The position numbers and the translations under genes are program-made. A stretch of 64,000 bases of DNA from Pseudomonas sp. DNDY-54 (lineage in GTDB: Bacteria > Pseudomonadota > Gammaproteobacteria > Pseudomonadales > Pseudomonadaceae): NCBI RefSeq assembly GCF_019880365.1, contig NZ_CP082271.1, positions 682,001 through 746,000 on the forward strand, given 5' to 3'. Of the stretch, positions 33,770 through 42,868 are shown in pieces (positions within the stretch are counted from its first letter, which is position 1; each line of letters starts with the position of its first letter). The notes below the pieces were generated by a model. That model saw only the letters and a program-made list of their open reading frames with translations, was not told the DNA's origin and searched no databases.

Positions 33770-34390
33770 ATGAACATCACTGCTACCTGCACCCGCCGGC
33801 CCTGGAACAAAGGAAAGTTGGTCGGACAGAAAACCCCGCTCCGGCTGAGAGATATCTGGGCCATCCGAGTAAGGCTTCAGCTTGCAGAACGAACCCGGGA
33901 TCTGGCTTTGTTCGATCTGGCCATCGACAGCAAGCTTCGAGCCTGCGACTTAACCAAGCTCCGTGTATGCGACGTTGCTCATGGCGAGCATGTGTCATCA
34001 CGAGCAATGGTTATGCAGCAGAAAACGAAGCGACCAGTGCAGTTCGAAATTACCGAGCAAACACGGTCTGCTCTCGCGGCCTGGATACACCAAGCCCAGC
34101 TCCGTAGCCAGGACTGCCTTTTCCCGAGCAGGCTGCACACCTCAGACCATCTATCCACTCGTCAATACGCTCGTATCGTCAAAGGCTGGGTGCAAGCCAT
34201 TGGCCTTGATCCGGCCATGTATGGCACTCACACAATGAGACGTACAAAGGCATCACTGATCTATCGCAGGACAAAGAACTTGCGGGCCGTTCAACTTCTG
34301 CTTGGCCATACGAAGCTGGAGAGCACCGTTCGATATCTTGGGATTGAGGTCGACGACGCCTTGGAAATGGCAGAGCAGACCGAGGTTTGA
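33770..34390 (+). CDS. Small tyrosine-type site-specific recombinase
   Basis: A 206-residue tyrosine recombinase, complete for this short class that lacks an N-terminal core-binding domain. Catalytic residues: R in ACDLTKLRVCDV, K region, H-x-x-R in HTMRRTK, H in LLGHTKLESTVRY and nucleophile Y in VRYLG. The ATG at 33770 follows a hairpin, TCCTCCCACA ... TGTGGAGGA (33746-33764), which would mask the GGAGG ribosome site. The gene is the intact relative of the fragment at 16204-16500, in the same direction about 18 kb away. A GGCCAGAAGC-type repeat lies just upstream. It may have moved the neighbouring accessory genes; its target is unknown. Confidence 0.88.
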   Translation: MNITATCTRRPWNKGKLVGQKTPLRLRDIWAIRVRLQLAERTRDLALFDLAIDSKLRACDLTKLRVCDVAHGEHVSSRAMVMQQKTKRPVQFEITEQTRSALAAWIHQAQLRSQDCLFPSRLHTSDHLSTRQYARIVKGWVQAIGLDPAMYGTHTMRRTKASLIYRRTKNLRAVQLLLGHTKLESTVRYLGIEVDDALEMAEQTEV

Positions 34391-34398
34391 CCATCTAT

Positions 34399-34425
34399 AG
34401 CGACGGTCGAAGTCAGGCCGTCGCT
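34399..34425 (+). repeat. Hairpin shared by both recombinase copies (copy 2)
   Basis: AGCGACGGTC ... GGCCGTCGCT, as at 16509-16535. Similarity between the copies ends about 10 bases further on. Confidence 0.6.
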
Positions 34426-34438
34426 AACGGCTGTGGAC

Positions 34439-34535
34439 TCAACCGGTCGACGCAACAGCGTGGTTAAAGCACTCGGCAGGAGTCGAGTATCCCAGAGTCT
34501 TTCTGGGGCGCTCGTTCAACCGACCATGCCGAAAT
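34439..34535 (-). pseudogene. IS30-family transposase, C-terminal remnant
   Basis: The minus strand encodes LNERPRKTLGYSTPAECF then NHAVASTG and a stop, the standard end of IS30-type transposases (NRPRKTLGYxTPAE). The rest of the element is absent. Confidence 0.8.
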
Positions 34536-34562
34536 ACAACTTGGTCGATACCTATCACATGT

Positions 34563-34789
34563 CTAATTGCTGTCGGTAGCGACACGCGCCCCGGCAAGGT
34601 CCAGGGCATCCACATCCCGCATGACTTCTGCCGGTTTCCTCCTCCATTTCTTTCGCGGCCTTGGGATCGTCAGCGAACGGAAGCATCGCTGCTTGCTCTA
34701 GATCAGCTGGGTCTCTCCTATGGAGGTTGTAGTGCACTCCGATGAAAAAATATCGCCATCAGAGCCAGCACCCAGTAGTCACCACTCAT
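34563..34789 (-). pseudogene. cbb3 oxidase subunit CcoQ-like, frameshifted
   Basis: From ATG 34789 the frame reads MSGDYWVLALMAIFF (a membrane segment). A T-run of six then shifts it; the adjacent frame continues HYNLHRRDPADLEQAAMLPF and ADDP, the conserved end of CcoQ. A second shift may follow, after which a third frame reads KPAEVMRDVDALDLAGARVA to TAG 34563-34565. The coding sense is therefore spread over three frames. It directly follows a ccoN fragment with no ccoO between, the order of the orphan ccoN-ccoQ loci known in Pseudomonas. Confidence 0.68.
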
Positions 34790-34799
34790 AGCCAGCCTC

Positions 34800-34967
34800 T
34801 CAAGCCAGACGCGGTTCAGCACTATCGCTCAGGGCGACGGTCGCTCTGCTGCGTACGGTTCTAAACGTGTTGTAAGCCATCAACAGCATTCCGCTAAGGA
34901 AAAACACGCCGCCGATCCATCGGACAATAAAGCCCGGATGACTTGCTTCCAGTGCCTCAACGAAGGA
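34800..34967 (-). pseudogene. cbb3 oxidase catalytic subunit CcoN, C-terminal fragment
   Basis: The last 55 residues of a CcoN: SFVEALEASHPGFIVRWIGG followed by VFFLSGMLLMAYNTFRTVR (final transmembrane helix) and a short tail. All heme and copper ligands, which lie upstream, are missing. It joins a BPSL0761-family remnant at about 34960. It was probably an orphan ccoN of the ccoN3/ccoN4 kind. Confidence 0.78.
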
Positions 34968-35171
34968 AAACCGGGCCGAACGAGGTTGAGAAATGGTCAG
35001 AATTTTCTTCAATTGACCCAGCTATTCTCCTGTCAGCCTCGCTTGGATAGTGCCGTAGAAGTGCTTTGCGCCTTTCCATACCTGTTCAGGCAGGGCCTTG
35101 TTCTAGGACAGCTCGACTAAAAAATCTCTGGTCTGCAGCACGGCGCGGGTGCGTTCGTGGGGCATCGTCAT
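34957..35171 (-). pseudogene. BPSL0761-family small protein, nonsense and frameshift
   Basis: From ATG 35171 (GGAGGG upstream) the frame reads MTMPHERTRAVLQTRDFLVE, then LS and a TAG, then NKALPEQVWKG. A frameshift gives AKALLRHYPSEADRRIAGSI and ends FGPVFLR at TGA 34957-34959. This matches a family of about 70-residue uncharacterised Pseudomonas/Burkholderia proteins. One stop and one indel make it dead. Confidence 0.65.
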
Positions 35172-35247
35172 TGCCGCCCTCCATATTAAGATGTACGTGA
35201 TGGAGCGCACACAAGCCACCCGATACTACGGGCTGTCTGCGATCGGC

Positions 35248-35667
35248 CTAAGACGCCGAAAAAATTGTTCTCACCGTGATGTCCAATGGCTGGGCAGTGA
35301 ACGTGGGGTCAAAGTAAACCCCGCCATTATCAAATGTGTATTGATAGGCCATTTCACCGTGCTTGGCGGTAACCTCACAGACCTTCGCTAAGCGCTGCAT
35401 CGCCCACTGCGCTGAGTTATTCATGTAACCAGGGCTTACGAGATGCGAGTTCCGGACAATGAATTCATCGCCTAGCTCAGACAGGAACTGTTCGAAATCT
35501 GGCACAGATGGCAGGAAGAACGTTCGGCTACCCCAGTCTCCCTTAGCAATTTCAACGAAAATCCAGGGACTTTGGGACGGATACTCGACAGCGCGCCAGT
35601 ACTGGGAGTTCTCTCGCCCGAAAAGATTGCCAAACGGCACTTCAGCTGACTGGTGTGTAATAAACAT
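35248..35667 (-). CDS. Hypothetical protein, divergent from an XRE regulator
   Basis: A 139-residue cytosolic protein that I do not recognise. It begins MFITHQSAEVPFGNLFGREN, contains many aromatic residues (YWRAVEYPSQSPWIFVEIAK) and ends VYFDPTFTAQPLDITVRTIF. There is no signal peptide or membrane segment. The ATG at 35667 is preceded by AGGGGGG at good distance; the frame is open to 35772, but that would run through the shared promoter and into the start of the neighbouring gene. It is divergent from the XRE regulator at 35754 across an operator-like palindromic region. A regulator paired with an unknown single effector gene resembles small defence or addiction loci, but no toxin motif is visible. 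Confidence 0.68.
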   Translation of the reverse strand: MFITHQSAEVPFGNLFGRENSQYWRAVEYPSQSPWIFVEIAKGDWGSRTFFLPSVPDFEQFLSELGDEFIVRNSHLVSPGYMNNSAQWAMQRLAKVCEVTAKHGEMAYQYTFDNGGVYFDPTFTAQPLDITVRTIFSAS

Positions 35668-35680
35668 GTTCGCCCCCCTC

Positions 35681-35739
35681 AAAATGAACACTATAGATTG
35701 TAGCCCTATAGGATTCAAAAAGGCCTCATCTTTCATTTT
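35681..35739. promoter_or_regulatory. Operator region between the divergent XRE pair
   Basis: Two CTATAG hexamers (35691-35696 and 35706-35711; the second is part of the perfect palindrome CCTATAGG) are enclosed by the inverted repeat AAAATGAA (35681-35688) / TTCATTTT (35732-35739). This is the expected layout of a small XRE repressor operator serving both genes. Confidence 0.55.
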
Positions 35740-35753
35740 GCCAGGCACGCAAA

Positions 35754-36053
35754 ATGGAACTGAAGGAAGCATTTGGAAAAGCCCTGAGGCGACTGAGAAT
35801 TTCTTGCAAGCTATCGCAAGAAAGCTTCTCGACGGTTAGTAGCAGAACCTACTTGAGCACGTTGGAGCGAGGCTTGAAAAGTCCGACCCTCGAAAAGGTT
35901 GAGGACCTCGCAGTGGTTATGGACATCCATCCGCTAACACTCATAACCAGTGCGTATCTCGAAAAAAATGAGCTTACTGCCCGCGAGATTTTATTCAGGG
36001 TGAGGAAGGAGCTAAGACAGCACCGACCAGATAAGGAAAGGACAGGTGGATGA
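35754..36053 (+). CDS. XRE-family helix-turn-helix regulator
   Basis: A 99-residue DNA-binding protein. The HTH_3 domain covers about residues 7-65: ALRRLRISCKLSQESFS (helices 1-2), SSRTYLSTLERGLKSPTLEK (recognition helix and following turn), and VEDLAVVMDIHPLTLI. The C-terminal 30 residues are charged and probably a dimer helix. The ATG at 35754 is 86 bases from the divergent start at 35667. It likely represses its own gene and the hypothetical partner. In size and layout it resembles restriction-modification controller proteins, although the R-M gene is 2 kb away on the other side of the recombinase. Confidence 0.85.
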   Translation: MELKEAFGKALRRLRISCKLSQESFSTVSSRTYLSTLERGLKSPTLEKVEDLAVVMDIHPLTLITSAYLEKNELTAREILFRVRKELRQHRPDKERTGG

Positions 36054-36699
36054 GATTGCCCACAAAATAGCATTCGTTGCGCACCAGAATTTGAGACTGA
36101 TGCCGGGATGAATTGGAGTGATCTGTCGGTCAACCCTACACAACTACCTGTTCATCAACGACATCTGCGTCGGCCTGGAGGTGTAGCGGGTAACCGAGAT
36201 GAAATGGGGCTCTTAAATAAGAAGAACTATTTTACTGCCTCACGATAGAAAATCTGCGGGCGATACTAGGCAAAAAGCGATCACAGGAACACTCCAAAAA
36301 AGTTAGGTTTTGGAGGTTGAGTGTGACCCAAAATCAACAAAAGCTAACTAAAAGCTCTGCCCTTACGCAGGATTGAGAGGAAAAACATGCTGGAGCAGCT
36401 GGGAAGCCAGTGAACATTAGGGTTCGACTGCATATCGTAAAACGTGACTAAAAGTTAATAGGGTAGATACGCATATTGAGCCATGGAGACGAATGCCCGT
36501 GACAAAGAAAAGGAGAGGGACGCGAAACCCGTCGTGGTAGACGGGTCAAATCAATTGGGCAAAGCTACCGGAATGAAACAGGCAGGGCAAACCAGGGGAA
36601 TGGCTTCGCCGTAATGGCATTTTGCCAAACAGCGAGGCATTCTTGCTTTACATGCGTCGGCTACACGCTGCCGCTCAGCATTAAAAGGTCCGATCCGTT
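36054..36699. other. Accessory intergenic stretch, no recognised gene
   Basis: 646 bases. A 43-codon plus-strand frame at 36483-36614 (METNARDKEKERDAKPVVVD...) and, in another frame, WLRRNGILPNSEAFLLYMRR followed by LHAAAQH (36601-36684) both look protein-like, but I cannot place them in a family. They may be a remnant of one frameshifted gene. The part 36060-36480 shows only short A/T-rich hairpins. Confidence 0.35.
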
Positions 36700-39672
36700 T
36701 TGGCCGATATTGATCCTCACCCATTGCGCACGCCTCGTCCCGAGGGGCTCGCCAGGCTTGGACATTACCTCGCCGGAGCGGTGGGCCGGTTTCTGCTGCC
36801 TCGACGCTTCGAACCGCACTGGCAGGCGTGGCGTTATTCGGTTACGGCGCTGGACGCCGTCGAAGAGCGGATCCTCATTACGGACTTTTCCGGTCGGCTC
36901 CAGTACATCAACAGTTCAGCGGCCGCAATGTTCGGTTTGGGCCACCGCGATCTGTCTCGTTATTCCTTGCAGGGATTGTTGCCAGCGCTGACGCCGGAAG
37001 CGTTCGACGTCCGCAATGCCGAGGCCGAGATTACTCTTGATCCAGTGAGTCTGCTGCAACATGGCGAGCGGCACCTCTATGCGGTAACCCGTCGAGCGTT
37101 GCGTCTGAGAAACGAAATGCGCCCCTCGGGCTTTGTCTGGGTCATGCGTGACATCACGCGCGAGCATCTGGCGCAGACTGCACTCGAGGAGCGCGAACGC
37201 TTCTGGTCTGAAGTGCTGAGAGCGGTGCCCGATACCCTGTACGTTCAGGACATCCAAAGCGGCAACCTGGTGTTCAGCAATAGCAATCTCGCCTTCCGGC
37301 TGGGTTACAGCGAAGAGGAGCGCGGTGAGGACGGTAACGCGTTCTGGGCGCGCATCAGCCACCCCGACGATCAGGAATATATCTGGCGTCTGTTGTCGCT
37401 GCGCAAGTCGATGCGTGAAGGGGTGGGCCAAGAGTCGCTACTGCGCTGGCGCCACCGGGATGGCAGCTGGCGCTGGTTCAGCATTCGCGAGCAGGTGCTG
37501 TCACGTGATGACCGCGGCCAGGTCTGGCGTCTGATCGGCGTGGCCCGTGACGTGACCGCGAACATCGAACACAGCCACTCGCTGCGTGACAGCGAGCGCC
37601 GCTACCGGATGCTGGCCGGCAGTCTGCAAGATGTCATCTTCACCACGGACAGCTCGGTTCATATCGACTATGTCAGCCCGTCTGTACAGACGGTGTTCGG
37701 CTACAGTCCGGAATGGACGATGCGTCACGGGCTCGATCGGGTCGTGACGAAACCGCGGCAGGCCGCGCGCTTCTACGATCTGATGCGCAGGGTACGCAAA
37801 GCCTCGTTCAATCTGGCAGCGCTCACGGAGCTCGGACAAAGTCTGCAAGGCGAGACGCTGTACTTCGACTGCGTCGCTGCGGACGGTCGGCCAGTGGCAA
37901 TCGAGTTGCGCATCACGCTGATCTGGAACGAGAACAACCGTTTCGGAGGGGCCTTGTGCATCGGTCGCGATATCAGCAATCAGCGCCAGGCGGAGAAAGA
38001 ACTGCGTCGTGCCGCGACGGTATTCGAGCATTCCACGGCCGCCATTGTGGTCACCGATCCGGAAGGCAACATCGTCCAGGTCAACGAGGCGTTTGAACGT
38101 ATCACTGGGTACGCGAGCGACGAGATCGTGGGCAAGCTGCCGATCACGCTCAGTGCAGATCGCCAGCAGGCCAACCAGATGACCTTCGTCCGAGACCAGA
38201 TCCTCGAAGTTGGGAAGTGGGAGGGCGAACTCTGGCTCAAGCGCAAAAGTGGCGACACCTTCCCGTGCTGGATCGGCATCACCGCGGTGCGCGACGCTGA
38301 CGACGACTTGGTCAGCTACGTCTGCTTCTTCAGCGACATGAGTGAGCGCAAGGCGAGCGAAAAGCGCATTCATCGCCTGGCCTATTACGACAGCCTGACC
38401 CAGCTGCCGAACCGTACGTTGTTCCAGGACCGTCTTCACAGCAGCCTGCAGCTGGCCGCACGACGGGGCAGCTGGGTGGCGCTGATGTTTCTCGATCTGG
38501 ATCGCTTCAAACCGATCAACGACTCGCTCGGACACGCCGCCGGTGACCACATGCTCAAGGACGTCGCCATGCGCCTGGCCTCTTGCGTCGACGAGGACGA
38601 TACGGTGGCGCGCATGGGCGGTGACGAGTTCACCTTTCTCTTGCATCCAAGCGCCGACCGCGACGAGGCGCTCACTCGAGCGATTCATGTGGCGGACCGA
38701 ATTTTGGCCAGCCTGACGGAGCCTTTCGTCCTGTCCGAGCGGGAATTCTTCGTCACCGCCAGTATTGGCATTGCGCTCAGCCCGCAGGACGGCGACGACA
38801 TCAGCCAGCTGATGAAAAACGCCGACACGGCGATGTATCACGCCAAGGAGCGGGGCAAGAATAATTTCCAGTTCTATCAGGCTGAGATGAACGCGCGTGC
38901 GCTGGAGCGTCTCGAGCTGGAGAGCGACCTGCGGCATGCGCTGGAGCAGCAACAATTCGTGCTGCACTACCAGCCACAGTTTCTTTCCGACGGCAAAACG
39001 CTGACGGGCGTCGAGGCTTTGCTGCGCTGGCAGCATCCGGATCGGGGGCTGGTTCCTCCGGGCGATTTCATCCCGGCATTGGAAGAGCTGGGGCTGGTGG
39101 TCGAAGTCGGTGACTGGGTGCTGGGCGAGGCCTGTCGGCAAATGGCCCGCTGGCAGGCGCAAGGGCTGGCCGTGCAGAAGGTGTCGGTGAATCTCTCCGC
39201 GCGGCAATTTGCATCGGGGCGGCTCGGCCAGCGCATCGCGGCCATCCTGCAGGCCAGCGGAATCGCACCCGGCTGTCTTGAGTTGGAGCTGACCGAGAGC
39301 ATCCTGATGCAGGATGTCGGCGAGGCGATGCGCATTCTTGAGTCACTGAAGCGGCTGGGGCCTTCAATCGCCATCGACGATTTCGGCACCGGCTATTCCT
39401 CACTCAACTACCTCAAGCAGTTTCCGATCGATGTGTTGAAGATCGACCGCAGCTTTGTCGATGGCTTGCCTGCTGGCGAACAGGACGCTCAAATTGCCCG
39501 GGCAATCATCGCCATGGCGCATAGCCTGAAGTTGTCGGTGATTGCCGAGGGCGTGGAAACCCAGGCTCAGCTGGATTTCCTGCGCGAGCATGGCTGCGAT
39601 GAGGTGCAGGGCTTCTATTTGGCCAGACCAATGCCGGCCGAGCGGTTGCTGGAGATGCTTGGCTCGGCTTGA
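36700..39672 (+). CDS. PAS-domain diguanylate cyclase/phosphodiesterase
   Basis: A 990-residue cyclic-di-GMP protein with no clear membrane segment. Four PAS-like units lie about residues 45-115, 160-280, 300-430 and 435-560 (e.g. DAVEERILITDFSGRLQYIN and FEHSTAAIVVTDPEGNIVQV). The GGDEF domain (about 565-730) has an intact active site, ARMGGDEFTFLL. The EAL domain (about 740-985) has TGVEALLRWQHP, the IDDFGTGYSSL loop and AEGVETQ, so both activities look possible. The start is a TTG at 36700, the only start before GTG 36781 after an upstream in-frame TAA; which is used is uncertain. It sits between the accessory block and glyA, without an operon partner. Confidence 0.92.
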   Translation: MADIDPHPLRTPRPEGLARLGHYLAGAVGRFLLPRRFEPHWQAWRYSVTALDAVEERILITDFSGRLQYINSSAAAMFGLGHRDLSRYSLQGLLPALTPEAFDVRNAEAEITLDPVSLLQHGERHLYAVTRRALRLRNEMRPSGFVWVMRDITREHLAQTALEERERFWSEVLRAVPDTLYVQDIQSGNLVFSNSNLAFRLGYSEEERGEDGNAFWARISHPDDQEYIWRLLSLRKSMREGVGQESLLRWRHRDGSWRWFSIREQVLSRDDRGQVWRLIGVARDVTANIEHSHSLRDSERRYRMLAGSLQDVIFTTDSSVHIDYVSPSVQTVFGYSPEWTMRHGLDRVVTKPRQAARFYDLMRRVRKASFNLAALTELGQSLQGETLYFDCVAADGRPVAIELRITLIWNENNRFGGALCIGRDISNQRQAEKELRRAATVFEHSTAAIVVTDPEGNIVQVNEAFERITGYASDEIVGKLPITLSADRQQANQMTFVRDQILEVGKWEGELWLKRKSGDTFPCWIGITAVRDADDDLVSYVCFFSDMSERKASEKRIHRLAYYDSLTQLPNRTLFQDRLHSSLQLAARRGSWVALMFLDLDRFKPINDSLGHAAGDHMLKDVAMRLASCVDEDDTVARMGGDEFTFLLHPSADRDEALTRAIHVADRILASLTEPFVLSEREFFVTASIGIALSPQDGDDISQLMKNADTAMYHAKERGKNNFQFYQAEMNARALERLELESDLRHALEQQQFVLHYQPQFLSDGKTLTGVEALLRWQHPDRGLVPPGDFIPALEELGLVVEVGDWVLGEACRQMARWQAQGLAVQKVSVNLSARQFASGRLGQRIAAILQASGIAPGCLELELTESILMQDVGEAMRILESLKRLGPSIAIDDFGTGYSSLNYLKQFPIDVLKIDRSFVDGLPAGEQDAQIARAIIAMAHSLKLSVIAEGVETQAQLDFLREHGCDEVQGFYLARPMPAERLLEMLGSA

Positions 39673-39799
39673 ACAGCCCGCTTGCGGCGGTCCGATTCAT
39701 GTTGCAGATGACCATGCTTCATACCCGCGTTCCGGCGGATGAGGTAGAATCCGCGCCTCTCTTTATTACCGCCAGCTGATTCTCAGGGGACTGCCAACC

Positions 39800-41053
<1,254 letters not shown>

Positions 41054-41073
41054 TACCGCCTTGCAGCAGCGAA

Positions 41074-41098
41074 AGCCCGGCCAATGCCGGGCTTTTTT
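41074..41098 (+). terminator. Rho-independent terminator of glyA
   Basis: AGCCCGGC-CAAT-GCCGGGCT followed by TTTTT, 21 bases past the stop. Confidence 0.93.
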
Positions 41099-41216
41099 GT
41101 TTTCGCTCCGTAGACAGCAGGGCCGCTGAGCTGCGCGTAAAAAAGGGGCTGGGCGTACCCGGGGGGCTGGGTTAATTTTCAGCACCGCTCTGCCCGTTCT
41201 TCGCTGGAGACGTTCA

Positions 41217-42569
41217 ATGCAGCTCAAACACAAGATTGCCGCGCTCAGCATCCTGCCGTTGCTGCTGGCCGTTGCGGTCGTCTGCGTACTGGTCATCGTG
41301 CAGAACCAGCGCCTGGGCGAGCAGCAGGCCAAGCTGATCGAGGCCAGCATTCTGGCGAGCAAACAGGCTGAGCTGAAGAACTACGTGGAGATGGCGACCA
41401 GCATCATCGCGCCGCTCTATGACAGCGGGCTGGATGACGACGAGACAAAGCAGAAAGTCCTCGCGGCATTGAGCAGGTTCAGTTTTGGCAGTGATGGCTA
41501 CTTCTTCGTCTACGACCGGAGTGGACGCAATCTGATGCACCCACGCCAGCCCGAGCTGGTAGGGGAGGACCTGTGGAACATGACCGATCCGAACGGCCTG
41601 CCGGTGATTCAGGCGCTGATGCACAGTGCACAGAGCGGCAAGGGCTTTCAGCGCTACGCCTGGCAGAAGCCTTCGACCGGGCAGTTCGCGGCAAAGCTTG
41701 CCTATGTGGTGATGCTCGAACGCTGGGGCTGGATGCTTGGGACCGGGCTTTACTTGGAGGATGTTGACCAGGCAATTCTGAACGTACGCGAGGAGGTCTC
41801 CGGTGGTATTCACACCACCATGCTCGCGATTGCCGGTGTCGCGCTCGTCGCAGTGCTGTTGGTGTTCGTCAGCGGCCTCACGCTCAATGTCAGCGAACGT
41901 CGCTTGGCTGATCGAAAATTGCAGGTGTTGACCCAGCGTATCGTTAGCCTGCAGGAGGAAGAGCGCTCGCGTGTCTCTCGCGAGCTGCATGACGGCATCA
42001 GCCAGCTGCTGGTATCCATCAAGTTTCAGTTCGAGCTGGCCAGCCATCAGCTCGCTAGCGGAAATCCCAAGGCGCTGGAAACCCTGGATCTCGGGACCGA
42101 GCGGCTTGCCGGCGCAATTGGCGAGGTGCGAAGGATCTCCCATGATCTGCATCCATCGCTGCTCGACACGCTCGGCTTGCCGGCGGCAATTGGCCAGCTT
42201 GTGGCCGAGTTCGAACAGCGAAGCGGCCTCAAGATGCTATACAGCAATGACCTTGGCGACGGTGACCCGGATGATTCAGTGGCCGTCGCGCTGTTCAGGG
42301 TTCTGCAAGAAGCGCTGACGAACATCGAACGCCACGCGGTGGCACGGTCTGTCCTTATCAGCTTGGATGGTGACGACCGATCGGTGCGTCTGCGAGTTCG
42401 CGATGACGGCGTCGGCTTTAATCCACGACAGCTCGACAGCATCAAAGGCGGCGGCATCGGCTTGCGCAACATTCGTGAGCGGGTGGAGCACTTCGGCGGG
42501 CGTTTCAGTCTGCTTTCGACAGCCGGCGGAACCGAGCTGGACGTGACCTTGCCGGCACGGGCCGGATGA
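41217..42569 (+). CDS. Cache-domain sensor kinase, NarX/DegS class
   Basis: A 450-residue membrane kinase. TM1 (residues 8-28), a periplasmic single-cache domain (about 40-190; FGSDGYFFVYDRSGRNLMHP is typical of sCache_2), TM2 (IAGVALVAVLLVFVSGLTL), then HisKA_3: EEERSRVSRELHDGISQLL with the phospho-His in ELHDG. The ATPase part has LQEALTNIERHA and GIGLRNIRERVEHFGG. The cache domain suggests small organic acid or amine ligands. Its obvious partner is the LuxR-type regulator at 42869, now separated from it by a 268-bp insertion. Confidence 0.93.
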   Translation: MQLKHKIAALSILPLLLAVAVVCVLVIVQNQRLGEQQAKLIEASILASKQAELKNYVEMATSIIAPLYDSGLDDDETKQKVLAALSRFSFGSDGYFFVYDRSGRNLMHPRQPELVGEDLWNMTDPNGLPVIQALMHSAQSGKGFQRYAWQKPSTGQFAAKLAYVVMLERWGWMLGTGLYLEDVDQAILNVREEVSGGIHTTMLAIAGVALVAVLLVFVSGLTLNVSERRLADRKLQVLTQRIVSLQEEERSRVSRELHDGISQLLVSIKFQFELASHQLASGNPKALETLDLGTERLAGAIGEVRRISHDLHPSLLDTLGLPAAIGQLVAEFEQRSGLKMLYSNDLGDGDPDDSVAVALFRVLQEALTNIERHAVARSVLISLDGDDRSVRLRVRDDGVGFNPRQLDSIKGGGIGLRNIRERVEHFGGRFSLLSTAGGTELDVTLPARAG

Positions 42570-42570
42570 C

Positions 42571-42838
42571 TAGGGTCTGTTGCCGTTTCGCTGCGAGCCG
42601 CGTTGCTGCGGCAAATGACGCCAGGCAAGGCGCGGGACGCAGGTAATGGTCGTTCCCTTGCCAAGTCCCGCAACGCCGCATGGCGTCATTTGCCGCGCAA
42701 CCCGGAGGGACGGGCCGGTTTTCGCGCGATACTGCGTTTCTCGTCGCTTATTTGGAGTGACCAAACTGCGCGACTCGTGCCTTGTCTCGCGCGAAAACCG
42801 GCTCCGTCGCGGCCGCGGCGAAACGGCAACAGACCCTA
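42571..42838. mobile_element. MITE-like element with nested inverted repeats
   Basis: A 268-bp non-coding element. Its ends are perfect inverted repeats of at least 19 bp, TAGGGTCTGTTGCCGTTTC, extending to 21 bp with GC and then imperfectly. Both ends finish in TA, matching the TA target duplication of IS630/Tc1-mariner elements. Inside are two more perfect inverted repeats: GCGGCAAATGACGCCA (42608-42623 with 42681-42696) and CCGGTTTTCGCGCGA (42715-42729 with 42787-42801). There is no transposase frame. It begins one base after the kinase stop and ends 30 bases before the regulator start. Confidence 0.85.
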
Positions 42839-42868
42839 TGGATTTCCCAATAATAAGAGGCTCGCTCA

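Noticed and set aside
36483..36614. Group II intron protein start
   Set aside because: No reverse-transcriptase motif follows and no intron boundaries were seen.
37501..39207. 568-codon minus-strand frame
   Set aside because: Antisense to the GGDEF-EAL gene whose motifs are intact.
42571..42868. Small proteins of 79-99 codons in the MITE-like element
   Set aside because: The sequence is dominated by nested inverted repeats and the frames have no ribosome sites or motifs.
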